Origin: Bacilli bacterium
Lineage (GTDB): Bacteria > Bacillota_I > Bacilli_A > RF39 > UBA660
Direction of reading: 5' to 3'
Length of the DNA: 63,088 nucleotides
Assembly: GCA_017405445.1 (NCBI GenBank)
Contig: JAFRAK010000040.1
Coordinates: forward strand, 1 to 63,088
Shown here: positions 53,985 through 60,488 of the stretch, piece by piece
Layout: every line of letters begins with the position of its first letter
Numbering within the stretch: position 1 is the first letter of the stretch
Notes under the pieces: generated by a model
What the model was told of the DNA's origin: nothing
Database searches by the model: none
What the model saw: the letters and a program-made list of their open reading frames with translations, nothing else
Position numbers and translations under genes: made by a program

Positions 53985-54759
53985 AGTCCACCTCTAATTC
54001 AAAATTAACAAGAATTCCTTCATTTTGAAAACCAATACTTTGATAGGCACGATTTGAAGGAAGATAATGATAGTCTGTATATAATATAACACGTTTCTTT
54101 TCTTTGAATAGTTTTTCTGTTAAATGATAAATCAAATTCTTACAATAAGATAATCTTCTATACTTGGGAGGAGTATAAACCATTGTTATTTTGGCAACAT
54201 CACCCAGTATCGTATATCCAGCCATACACACAATTGTATCTTGATCTTTTAATACATATAAACTATTTTGATCAATTAAATGTTTAATCGTAGAAATACT
54301 ACTTTTATCACTAACATACTCCTTTTCAATTTCTAATTCACATTCTTGATATAGTTTCGATAAAAAGAAAATATCTGAAAGAGATGCTTGTATAAATTTT
54401 CCTTTCTTTTTCTTTAGAGGAATTAAACTCTTACAAGTTAAAAATCCAATTTCAGAATAATTCTTTTTGAAGGAATTAAAGAAAAGATCATACAATTCTT
54501 TCTTACAAGTAATACTACTTTTTTCAGTAATTAATTCTCTTAATTCTCGTTGAAAAAAATCTAGTTGCTTCAAAGAAATAGCATTTTTAGTCCAAATCCA
54601 AAAAGTATTCCCATCTTCATATTTTCCAATAACATAAGATGCTAAATCAGAATATAATAAGGAATTTCTATCTTTTGCGATAAATTCCAATAAAAAAAAC
54701 TGATCTTTTTCTAATTGATAATCTTTAATATTTAAAAGTTCTTTGCGATCAATTTTCAT
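53974..54759 (-). CDS. GNAT-family N-acetyltransferase
   Basis: 261 residues. The C-terminal ~140 carry the GNAT fold: VCMAGYTILGDVAKITMVYT (motif D and core strand), PPKYRRLSYCKNLIYHLTEK (acetyl-CoA loop, R/QxxGxG replaced by RRLSYC) and NRAYQSIGFQNEG (motif B). The N-terminal 110 residues resemble the second GNAT-like half found in YkkB-type proteins. Substrate unknown. Overlaps the DUF5662 gene. Confidence 0.8.
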   Translation of the reverse strand: MKIDRKELLNIKDYQLEKDQFFLLEFIAKDRNSLLYSDLASYVIGKYEDGNTFWIWTKNAISLKQLDFFQRELRELITEKSSITCKKELYDLFFNSFKKNYSEIGFLTCKSLIPLKKKKGKFIQASLSDIFFLSKLYQECELEIEKEYVSDKSSISTIKHLIDQNSLYVLKDQDTIVCMAGYTILGDVAKITMVYTPPKYRRLSYCKNLIYHLTEKLFKEKKRVILYTDYHYLPSNRAYQSIGFQNEGILVNFELEVDYEK

Positions 54760-54802
54760 CTTTTCCTCCTACTATTGCTATTATAACACTACAAAAATAA
54801 AA

Positions 54803-54830
54803 AGGAAAAGAAGAAAGAATCTTCTTTTTT
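54803..54830 (-). terminator. Terminator of the cotJ operon
   Basis: AAAAGAAGA with its complement TCTTCTTTT then TTTTT on the minus strand, right after cotJC. Confidence 0.6.
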
Positions 54831-54833
54831 ACA

Positions 54834-55487
54834 TTACATTAAAGTTGGATAACTATTAAATCCTGCTGGTTGAAAAAAACTTTCATCCATATATAACATT
54901 GGAGAATCTGGATTTATCTCATTTGCTCCTTTTTTTAACTGTTTTTCATACATTTCAAATAGTTCTTTGAATCTTGCATAATGAACGATTTCTCTTTGTC
55001 TTAACCAAAGTAATGGTCCAATAACATCAGGATCATCCGTCAAATCAATTAAGTTTTCATAAACAGCTCTTGCTTTTTGTTCTGCAGCCATATCTTCTGA
55101 AAGATCTGCAAGCGGATCTCCTGTTGTTGCAAAATAAGCAACCGTAAAAGGAACTCCATTTGCATCAGTTGGAAACAATGCTTTTGCATGTTCTGCATAA
55201 TGAGTATCAAGTCCTGCTTCTTTTAGTTCTTGTAAAGTTGCATCCTTCATTAATTGATAAATCATGGTCTCAAGCATTTCAACATGTCCCAACTCTTCTG
55301 TACCAATATCATTCAATAAAGCTTTTCCTTTATCATCAGGCATTGTCATTTTTTGATTTAAATAGCGTAATGCGGCACCCAATTCTCCATTAGGTCCTCC
55401 ATATTGAGTTACTAAATACTTTGCCATACGTAAATCTTTCTTTTTAATATTTACAGGATATTGTAATCTCTTTTGATAACTAAACAT
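54834..55487 (-). CDS. cotJC: Manganese catalase family protein (CotJC)
   Basis: 217 residues of the CotJC/manganese-catalase four-helix family. Metal-binding Glu/His pattern: GELGAALRYLNQKM (about 34-47), TEELGHVEMLETMI (about 68-81), DMAAEQKARAVYENL and REIVHYARFKELF. It probably breaks down hydrogen peroxide. In Bacillus CotJC is a spore-coat-associated protein, but the family is common in non-sporulating Bacilli. Overlaps the preceding CotJA/JB gene by eight bases. Confidence 0.9.
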   Translation of the reverse strand: MFSYQKRLQYPVNIKKKDLRMAKYLVTQYGGPNGELGAALRYLNQKMTMPDDKGKALLNDIGTEELGHVEMLETMIYQLMKDATLQELKEAGLDTHYAEHAKALFPTDANGVPFTVAYFATTGDPLADLSEDMAAEQKARAVYENLIDLTDDPDVIGPLLWLRQREIVHYARFKELFEMYEKQLKKGANEINPDSPMLYMDESFFQPAGFNSYPTLM

Positions 55488-55878
55488 TATTTTCCTCCCA
55501 AGGCCAAGACTGATTCCAAGAATAATTATTATTCATTTCACTATCTACGCATAATGGACCATACTTTTCTTCATATTCTCTTTTTAATTGATCAGCCTTT
55601 TTTTGATAATCTTTAAATAATAAAAACATACTTCTATCTTCTGGATGTATATCTAAATATAGATTTAATTCATGAGCAGCAAAACATACTTCACTAAGCT
55701 CCATCATTTTTCTTTCTTTTTCAGAGGATATATTCAAAGTAGCAGGTTTATAATTTTTGTATCCTTGATAAAGATTAGAAAATAAATTTCCATTTCGAAA
55801 AGCAATATCTGGTTGAAATAGTTTTGATGAGGATGGAACGTATCCTCTCATCCATTCATAATCATAATATTGATTCAT
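55480..55878 (-). CDS. CotJA-CotJB fusion protein
   Basis: 132 residues. The first ~45 resemble CotJA (QPDIAFRNGNLFSNLYQGYK), and about 55-110 match CotJB (MELSEVCFAAHELNLYLDIH, then REYEEKYGPL). In Bacillus these are separate genes of the cotJABC operon. Here one chain carries both and is translationally coupled to cotJC. No other sporulation gene is in the window. Confidence 0.7.
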   Translation of the reverse strand: MNQYYDYEWMRGYVPSSSKLFQPDIAFRNGNLFSNLYQGYKNYKPATLNISSEKERKMMELSEVCFAAHELNLYLDIHPEDRSMFLLFKDYQKKADQLKREYEEKYGPLCVDSEMNNNYSWNQSWPWEENNV

Positions 55879-55962
55879 ATTATCTCCTTTCTTTTTAATT
55901 TATTCCTAGTCAAATAACTAGGAAAGGCATTTGCCTAGAATTGAAAAAAAAACAAATAATAC

Positions 55963-55991
55963 TTGTCAAAATAGTCATTTGTTGGTAAAAT
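55963..55991 (+). promoter_or_regulatory. Promoter of tRNA-His
   Basis: TTGTCA, 17-base spacer, TAAAAT, about 18 bases before the tRNA. Confidence 0.7.
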
Positions 55992-56009
55992 AATTATGTA
56001 TTTTGAAAT

Positions 56010-56086
56010 GGCGCCGTTGGTGAAGTGGTTAACACGCTAGTTTGTGGCACTAGTATGCGTGAGTTCGATTCTCACACGACGCCCCA
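56010..56086 (+). tRNA. tRNA-His (GTG)
   Basis: Anticodon loop TTGTGGC giving GTG, G at -1 pairing with C73 as in histidine tRNAs, encoded CCA. One C-A mismatch in the acceptor stem. Confidence 0.95.
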
Positions 56087-56096
56087 TTAGGAATAT

Positions 56097-56127
56097 AAAA
56101 GGAACTTGTAATAAGTTCCTTTTTTAT
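56097..56127 (+). terminator. Terminator of tRNA-His
   Basis: AAGGAACTT/AAGTTCCTT then TTTTT. Confidence 0.75.
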
Positions 56128-56156
56128 TGCCTTTTTATTTAACAAGAAATCCCACA

Positions 56157-56190
56157 AAAAAAGACTAATGATTCATACATTAGTCATTTA
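56157..56190 (-). terminator. Terminator of the NERD gene
   Basis: ATGACTAATG/CATTAGTC then TTTTTTT on the minus strand. Confidence 0.75.
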
Positions 56191-56197
56191 TAATATT

Positions 56198-56947
56198 TTA
56201 ATTTCTAGTGTATTTGCATTTTGGATAATTAGAACATCCTATGAAATGTCCATATTTACCAGTTCTTTCAACTAATTGTCCTCCGCATTTTGGACATTTA
56301 TTATTATCTTTATTTATTATATTATTCTTTATATTTTGGATATGTTCTTTCTTTATGTTTTTATCTGTAATATTATTTTTATTTATAGTTTTTACAATTT
56401 CATCGACATTTTTAATCATTATTTCTTTATATGATAATATTTTATCTGCTAAAGTGTCATATCTAACTAACTCTCCATCATGTTCAACTTTTAAAGTAGC
56501 TTTACTCGGAATACAAACAACATTGAATATTTTTGATTCATCAATGTTTAATAATTCTGATAGTGCTTTAACATGACCATAATTTTGCCTTATTGGATTT
56601 GTGTAATAATACTTATTTTTTCCTGCGTGTCTAATCCAATTTTTATCATACTTATTACCAGTAATGAATCCGTTATATTGTTTTGTTTCTATTGAAAAAA
56701 TCCCATATGATGATACAACAACATGATCAATTTGGTGTGTGATTCCATTTGTTTCAATAAATACATCATTTAAAATCTTATACTCATTCTTAGGAAGTTT
56801 CTTTAGTGCTTGCTTAGTCCAATGTTCTCCAAACCAACCGGTTATTTGTTTATTAAAAATTGCAACTATTATTACTACAATGAAAAATAATATAACAAAG
56901 GGATTCGAAAAAAAGTATTTTAAAAATTCATTTACAAATTGATCCAC
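56198..56947 (-). CDS. NERD nuclease-related protein with topoisomerase-type zinc finger
   Basis: 249 residues from a GTG (AAGGTGAAAAT upstream). One N-terminal helix (FVILFFIVVIIVAIF), then a NERD domain (about 35-150): GEHWTKQALKKL, the DVFIETNGITHQIDHVVVSS core and IFSIETKQYNGFITG, which holds the D and E-x-K residues of PD-(D/E)xK nucleases. The end is a type IA topoisomerase-like zinc finger (CPKCGGQLVERTGKYGHFIG then CSNYPKC). Probably DNA-binding at the membrane; activity unproven. Confidence 0.88.
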   Translation of the reverse strand: MDQFVNEFLKYFFSNPFVILFFIVVIIVAIFNKQITGWFGEHWTKQALKKLPKNEYKILNDVFIETNGITHQIDHVVVSSYGIFSIETKQYNGFITGNKYDKNWIRHAGKNKYYYTNPIRQNYGHVKALSELLNIDESKIFNVVCIPSKATLKVEHDGELVRYDTLADKILSYKEIMIKNVDEIVKTINKNNITDKNIKKEHIQNIKNNIINKDNNKCPKCGGQLVERTGKYGHFIGCSNYPKCKYTRN

Positions 56948-56981
56948 ATTTTCACCTTCTTTATATTTAAATTATAACATG

Positions 56982-57028
56982 AAAAAAGCAGATTTTTGCA
57001 TCTGCTTAATAAATCGTAATATCTTAAT
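56982..57028. repeat. 47-bp repeat, left copy (3' UTR and terminator)
   Basis: A hairpin (GCAGAT/ATCTGC) plus CTTAATAAATCGTAATATCTTAAT (given as two parts: CTTAATAAATCG, TAATATCTTAAT). It recurs at 59668-59714 with a few changes. On the minus strand this copy terminates the surface-protein gene. Confidence 0.8.
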
Positions 57029-57035
57029 TTTACGA

Positions 57036-58298
57036 TCATTTCATAATATAATTTTTCTTCCTTTTGAATATAATATATGTAATAGAACTTACTAATAATA
57101 GAGTTGTTATTATAATCATAGAAATACCTGTTCCTGTATTAGGGTTCTTTAACGTATCAGGAACATTTATTGATTCTATTTTTTTATATATTGGAGTTAT
57201 TGTTACATCTGTATCTGGCATAATAAATTCATATTCATTTTCCTTATCAGTCTTTTTATACTCTATTCTATTTCCTTTTTCATCTATTATATTTATTGAT
57301 TCTAGTTTATATTCTTTTTTTGGAAGAACACTAAACAAAACTATTGATGCTTCTTCTGCAGTATCATTCATTTTAATTTTTTTTATTGAGCCAATATTAT
57401 CATCATTTACTATAGTTATATTACTATTTTTTAAACTACTAATTATAAATGGATCATCTTTAGAGCCCAAGCCATCAATAACTTTTATATTCGATTTTAT
57501 AGTTATTATTGGTCTTACGCTATTTGTAAAATTATTATCATACCATCTATTAGAACTGTCATTTGGAGAATAGTCACGCAAATGAGTATACGTTAAAATC
57601 CCAGTATTATAGATATTACGTCCACCAAAAACAAATTCATTTCTATCAAAATCATTAACTCTAGAAGCAAGCCAATATCTATAAGGAGTATTATTTGAAA
57701 CTTTATAAGATATCAATCCAGAATCGCCGTATATTTCCGGATTATTTTTATAAACATTTCCAACCAATTGAATATCTTTCAAATACAATGTATCTCCTAA
57801 AACACCATTTGAATTTTCAAATCCATTTCCTTCTATAGGAGAACCTGTAGCAACAAGAGAATCAAGTGTAGAAATGGAACCATCAAATCGAGATGTATCA
57901 TCAATAGTTAATGTTTGACCATCATATCCCATCATTCTAGTATTTACCGTAAATTCTTCATTAGCATATTTTGATGCAATTAACTGAAGTCCACCAATTA
58001 AATTAGCATACCCAATTGTCCCACTAAAAATTACAGTTCTTGATGAAATATATTCAGAAACCAAATCAAACGTACCGTCATTGTTTATATTGATTACTCT
58101 CCATAATTTTAATTCATTTGGTTGAATAGTATTATTAAGCTGAGCTGTTGGTTCAAAACCAGTAATATCTGAAGGAACAGTATATGTATCTAAATCTGGT
58201 ACTAAGAAAACATAGTCTCCTATCTTAATGCTTTTTGCAAATACCACGTTTGGTATAAACATAATAAATAATAAAATTGGTAATAATATTTTTTTCAT
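57036..58298 (-). CDS. NPNTG-anchored surface protein
   Basis: 420 residues. Signal peptide 1-21 (LLFIMFIPNVVFAKS). The outer part has the same lectin-like organisation as the protein at 17411 (PNELKLWRVININNDGTFDL; YRYWLASRVNDFD; SVRPIITIKSN). A C-terminal beta repeat precedes a sorting signal: NPNTG, a hydrophobic helix (ISMIIITTLLLVSSITYIIF) and KRKKN. NPxTG signals are read by sortase variants; no sortase gene is in the window. RBS AGGATGTG before the ATG. Confidence 0.82.
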   Translation of the reverse strand: MKKILLPILLFIMFIPNVVFAKSIKIGDYVFLVPDLDTYTVPSDITGFEPTAQLNNTIQPNELKLWRVININNDGTFDLVSEYISSRTVIFSGTIGYANLIGGLQLIASKYANEEFTVNTRMMGYDGQTLTIDDTSRFDGSISTLDSLVATGSPIEGNGFENSNGVLGDTLYLKDIQLVGNVYKNNPEIYGDSGLISYKVSNNTPYRYWLASRVNDFDRNEFVFGGRNIYNTGILTYTHLRDYSPNDSSNRWYDNNFTNSVRPIITIKSNIKVIDGLGSKDDPFIISSLKNSNITIVNDDNIGSIKKIKMNDTAEEASIVLFSVLPKKEYKLESINIIDEKGNRIEYKKTDKENEYEFIMPDTDVTITPIYKKIESINVPDTLKNPNTGTGISMIIITTLLLVSSITYIIFKRKKNYIMK

Positions 58299-58492
58299 AT
58301 TTTACACATCCTATTCTTTATATACTCTACCTTAATTACTTTATATACTCTACCTTAATTATATATAAATACATATAGAAAGCAATATTTTTCTATATAG
58401 AATTTAAATATAGAAGTGTAAAGTAAATCATCGTAATATTCGAGTATTTAATTTCAAATAAATAATAAGATTAATCATTTTTGAATATATAT

Positions 58493-58521
58493 TTGCAAAT
58501 GTCAAAATGTTGTATTATATT
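58493..58521 (+). promoter_or_regulatory. Promoter of small RNA copy 1
   Basis: TTGCAA, 17-base spacer, TATATT. Confidence 0.55.
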
Positions 58522-58527
58522 TTATTT

Positions 58528-58635
58528 AGCAATTGTGAAAATCTCAATTCATAGATTTGTGCCGATTTTTCGTAAACACGTTAAATTGAGATCCCAATTT
58601 AAAAACAAAAGGAACTTGAAAAAAGTTCCTTTTTA
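58528..58635 (+). ncRNA. Repeated small RNA, copy 1
   Basis: About 107 bases from a promoter to a hairpin terminator (AAAAGGAACTT/AAGTTCCTTTT). A 5' hairpin (AATTGTG/CTCAATT, one mismatch) and the conserved core ATAGATTTGTGCCGATTT match copies 2 and 3. Unlike them it has no divergent toxin gene to its left. Function unknown. Confidence 0.6.
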
Positions 58636-58644
58636 TGTTATTAT
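58616..58644 (+). promoter_or_regulatory. Promoter of antisense RNA 1
   Basis: TTGAAA, 17-base spacer, TATTAT with TGT before it. The -35 lies in the loop of the small RNA terminator. Confidence 0.6.
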
Positions 58645-58650
58645 GTATGT

Positions 58651-58767
58651 AGCAAGAGAACTTGCATAAAATAAAAAAGGGAACATTCAGTTTCGCAAGT
58701 TGAATGTCTACCCTATTTAGTTTAGATAGACATTTAATTTATTATGAAATTAAGTGTCATTTTTTTA
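58651..58767 (+). ncRNA. Candidate antisense antitoxin RNA 1
   Basis: About 117 bases: 5' hairpin GCAAG/CTTGC, a second hairpin ACATTCA/TGAATGT, and a terminator GACATTTAATTT/AAATTAAGTGTC followed by T7. The 3' ~95 bases are antisense to the end of toxin mRNA 1, and the T run is the complement of the toxin's last Lys codons and stop. This 3'-overlap layout is that of BsrG/SR4 and TxpA/RatA. Confidence 0.6.
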
Positions 58768-58908
58768 TTACTACTATCATAATGATAAGGAGAAATAAAA
58801 TGATAGAAATGAGTTTTAAAACTCTTATTATAAAAGTTTTAGTTTTCACTTTATCAAACCTCCTTTCCTGTTGGATTAGAGGTAGACACTCAACAACTAA
58901 ATGTTCCT
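58672..58908 (-). ncRNA. Toxin 1 mRNA with complementary 5' and 3' ends
   Basis: From a promoter at 58943-58915 (TTGACA, 17, TACATT) to a terminator at about 58680-58712. The leader block at 58881-58907 is the reverse complement, with few changes, of both arms of the 3' hairpin at 58680-58712, so the ends can pair over long range as in hok-like mRNAs. A stem (GACACTTAATTT with AATTAAATGTC) sits right after the stop. Confidence 0.6.
58757..58849 (-). CDS. Candidate type I toxin peptide 1 (30 residues)
   Basis: GTG start with GGAGG nine bases upstream, 30 codons, TGA. The sequence begins MKTKTFIIRVLKLIS, continues as one hydrophobic helix rich in Ile and Leu, and ends VVIKK. It is the same length as its paralogue at 59261 and shares the charged start, one helix and VIKK end. 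The leader can pair ACCTCT (58883-58878) with the AGGAGGT Shine-Dalgarno (58864-58858), hiding it. Short one-helix peptides of this kind commonly depolarise membranes in type I systems. The toxin role is inferred, not shown. Confidence 0.6.
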   Translation of the reverse strand: MKTKTFIIRVLKLISIILFLLIIMIVVIKK

Positions 58909-58914
58909 AAGCAC

Positions 58915-58943
58915 AATGTAGCATATATGGATACATGTGTCAA
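58915..58943 (-). promoter_or_regulatory. Promoter of toxin 1
   Basis: TTGACA, 17-base spacer, TACATT preceded by TGC. Confidence 0.65.
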
Positions 58944-59002
58944 TCAAACATACATAGTTTTGTCATGTTTTTCAACAGCTTTTATTATAAAAGTAATAGA
59001 TC

Positions 59003-59031
59003 TTTTCATTTTTCGAAATGTATGATATATT
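59003..59031 (+). promoter_or_regulatory. Promoter of small RNA copy 2
   Basis: TTTTCA, 17-base spacer, TATATT with TGA before it; identical boxes occur before copy 3. Confidence 0.6.
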
Positions 59032-59037
59032 TTATTC

Positions 59038-59142
59038 AAGCAATTGAGAAAATCAATTCATAGATTTGTGCCGATTTTTCGTAAACACGTTAAATCATGG
59101 CCCCAGTGGGAATGCAAAAGGACTTGTAAAAAAGTCCTTTTT
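59038..59142 (+). ncRNA. Repeated small RNA, copy 2
   Basis: Same core as copies 1 and 3, ends with its own terminator AAAAGGACTT/AAGTCCTTTT. It diverges from the toxin 1 promoter about 60 bases away. Confidence 0.6.
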
Positions 59143-59152
59143 GTGTTATTAT
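59124..59152 (+). promoter_or_regulatory. Promoter of antisense RNA 2
   Basis: TTGTAA, 17-base spacer, TATTAT preceded by TGT, in the same place as in unit 1. Confidence 0.6.
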
Positions 59153-59158
59153 GTATGT

Positions 59159-59271
59159 AGCAAGAAATCTTGCATAAAATAAAAAAGGGAACATTCAGTT
59201 TTTCCGAGTTGAATGTCTACCAATTTTCATTGATTAAGACACCATTCTAACGAATGAGTGTCATTTTTTTA
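59159..59271 (+). ncRNA. Candidate antisense antitoxin RNA 2
   Basis: 5' hairpin GCAAG/CTTGC (loop AAAT), second hairpin ACATTCA/TGAATGT, terminator GACACCATTC/GAATGAGTGTC then T7. The terminator stem differs in sequence from unit 1 yet still pairs, which is covariation. It overlaps the end of toxin 2. Confidence 0.6.
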
Positions 59272-59413
59272 TTACTAAAACCAGTAAGGTTAAGAGTAGT
59301 AAAATGAGTGATATGTAGCGAAGCAACTTAATGTTGTATTCACGTTTTTTCATTCTCTCAAACCTCCTCTCTTTGTTGGATTGGAGGTAGACACTCAACA
59401 ACTAAATGTTCCT
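59181..59413 (-). ncRNA. Toxin 2 mRNA with complementary 5' and 3' ends
   Basis: From TTGATT/TATATT (59448-59420) to a terminator at about 59188-59221. The leader block at 59386-59412 is identical to the one in unit 1 and complementary to both arms of the 3' hairpin. Confidence 0.6.
59261..59353 (-). CDS. Candidate type I toxin peptide 2 (30 residues)
   Basis: ATG start with GGAGG ten bases upstream, 30 codons, TGA. It begins MKKREYNIKLLRYIS, continues as one Leu-rich helix and ends LVIKK. The leader ACCTCC (59388-59383) is an exact complement of the Shine-Dalgarno GGAGGT (59367-59362). Only about a third of its residues match peptide 1 while length and hydrophobic pattern are kept, so the peptide is under selection for type rather than sequence. 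Function inferred. Confidence 0.6.
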   Translation of the reverse strand: MKKREYNIKLLRYISLILLLLTLLVLVIKK

Positions 59414-59419
59414 AATTGC

Positions 59420-59448
59420 AATATAACATTATCCCTTGCAAAAATCAA
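59420..59448 (-). promoter_or_regulatory. Promoter of toxin 2
   Basis: TTGATT, 17-base spacer, TATATT. Confidence 0.65.
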
Positions 59449-59506
59449 TCGAACATACATAGTTTTGTCATATTTTTCAACACTTTTTTATAAAAAAAAA
59501 TTAATA

Positions 59507-59535
59507 TTTTCATTTTTCAAAATATATGATATATT
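59507..59535 (+). promoter_or_regulatory. Promoter of small RNA copy 3
   Basis: TTTTCA, 17-base spacer, TATATT with TGA before it. Confidence 0.6.
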
Positions 59536-59541
59536 CTATTT

Positions 59542-59653
59542 AGCAATTGAGGAAATCTCAATTCATAGATTTGTGCCAATTTTTCGAAAAACACGTTAAA
59601 TCATGGATCCATTACAATACAAATTACGATAGCGTTAGTTATCGTATTTTTTT
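59542..59653 (+). ncRNA. Repeated small RNA, copy 3
   Basis: 5' hairpin AATTGAG/CTCAATT perfect here; core ATAGATTTGTGCCAATTT; its own unrelated terminator TACGATA/TATCGTA then T7. No further toxin unit follows. Confidence 0.6.
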
Positions 59654-59667
59654 ATAATTATTACAAT

Positions 59668-59714
59668 AAAAAAGCAGATTTTTACAACTGCTTAATAAAT
59701 CGTAATATCTTAAT
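59668..59714. repeat. 47-bp repeat, right copy
   Basis: Matches 56982-57028 at most positions. It lies downstream of no complete gene on the minus strand; with the left copy it brackets the surface-protein gene and the RNA array. The 199-base gap up to 59852 shows nothing else convincing. Confidence 0.75.
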
Positions 59715-59835
59715 CTTTCAATATATTAATCTAATAATAATCGTTTCATACTATCACCTATTTTAGGTATAACACCATTTACTAATATAATAAACAAAAT
59801 TAATTGTCTTCATAATTCTATTTACATTTTTACAC

Positions 59836-59868
59836 AAAAAAAGAATTCACTTTTATGAATTCTTCATT
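59836..59868 (-). terminator. Terminator of the phosphate transport operon
   Basis: AAGAATTCA with its complement TGAATTCTT, T7 on the minus strand, overlapping the DUF47 gene end. Confidence 0.75.
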
Positions 59869-60476
59869 ATTACATCTTGAATACAATCACTTATTTCTTC
59901 ACAACTATCTATTGTTTCTTCAAAACATTTATAAATATTTATCCATTTAATTAACTCTATTGGATCTTTTTCTTCTTTATATAAATTAGAAATAATTCGC
60001 TCATATACTCTATCTCCTTGTTCTTCTAATTTATTAACAACAATTACCTTCTCCTTTATTAATTCTGGATGTTTTAAGTCACTTAGTTTTTCAAAAATAC
60101 CACGTACTGCAGTAGATGCTTGTACTAAGATGTCAATAAACTCCAACATATCTTCTTTTATATGTTTAATATTTAATATTTTAAAATCTATTGCAATTTC
60201 ATCTATTCCATCTTCTATATCATCTAATTTATTAACAATAACTGCAATATCTTCTCGTTCAATTGGTGGCAAAAAGTCTTTAATAAGATTCTCTCTCATC
60301 TTGTGTACTACTCTATCTGATGAATGCTCTAACTTATGTATTTCTTCTATACTTTTATCTAGTTTTTCTAGATTATAATCATTCATTAATTCTTTTAATA
60401 TTTTAGATGACTTTTCTATATACTCTGTCATACTTAAAAATTCTACAAAATAATTATATTTTTCTTTCTTTTTCAT
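59853..60476 (-). CDS. DUF47/PhoU-like phosphate transport regulator
   Basis: 207 residues, all helical, of the PhoU-related DUF47 family (Pit accessory protein). EEIHKLEHSSDRVVHKM (about 44-60), PPIEREDIAVIVNKLDDIED (about 71-90) and EEQGDRVYERII are the E/DxxxD metal-binding repeats. It partners the PiT gene 12 bases upstream and probably tunes it. Confidence 0.9.
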   Translation of the reverse strand: MKKKEKYNYFVEFLSMTEYIEKSSKILKELMNDYNLEKLDKSIEEIHKLEHSSDRVVHKMRENLIKDFLPPIEREDIAVIVNKLDDIEDGIDEIAIDFKILNIKHIKEDMLEFIDILVQASTAVRGIFEKLSDLKHPELIKEKVIVVNKLEEQGDRVYERIISNLYKEEKDPIELIKWINIYKCFEETIDSCEEISDCIQDVIMKNS

Positions 60477-60488
60477 AATAATCTCCTT

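Larger units (their letters stand above)
58490..59653. repeat. Tandem ~507-bp repeat: twin toxin/antitoxin-like RNA units
   Basis: The block with TTTGTGCCGATTTTTCG recurs at 58561, 59070 and 59575 (periods 509 and 505). Between copies lie two diverged toxin/antisense units. Non-coding parts are more alike between copies than the peptide codons. Confidence 0.85.

Noticed and set aside
54834-55878. CotJ genes taken as evidence that the organism sporulates
   Set aside because: CotJ relatives are common in non-sporulating Bacilli and no sporulation regulator or coat gene is seen here.
57036-58298. A second DGR-type variable region in the NPNTG protein
   Set aside because: The equivalent lectin-like segment has the same AT-rich codon use as the rest of the gene.
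58481-59599. Plus-strand open frames of 62-72 codons across the repeat array
   Set aside because: They run through promoters, terminators and the antisense of the toxin genes, have no ribosome sites and are not conserved between copies.
59715-59852. A 23-codon frame (ending IGDSMKRLLLD) as a small peptide gene
   Set aside because: TTG start without a ribosome site and no partner gene; probably chance.
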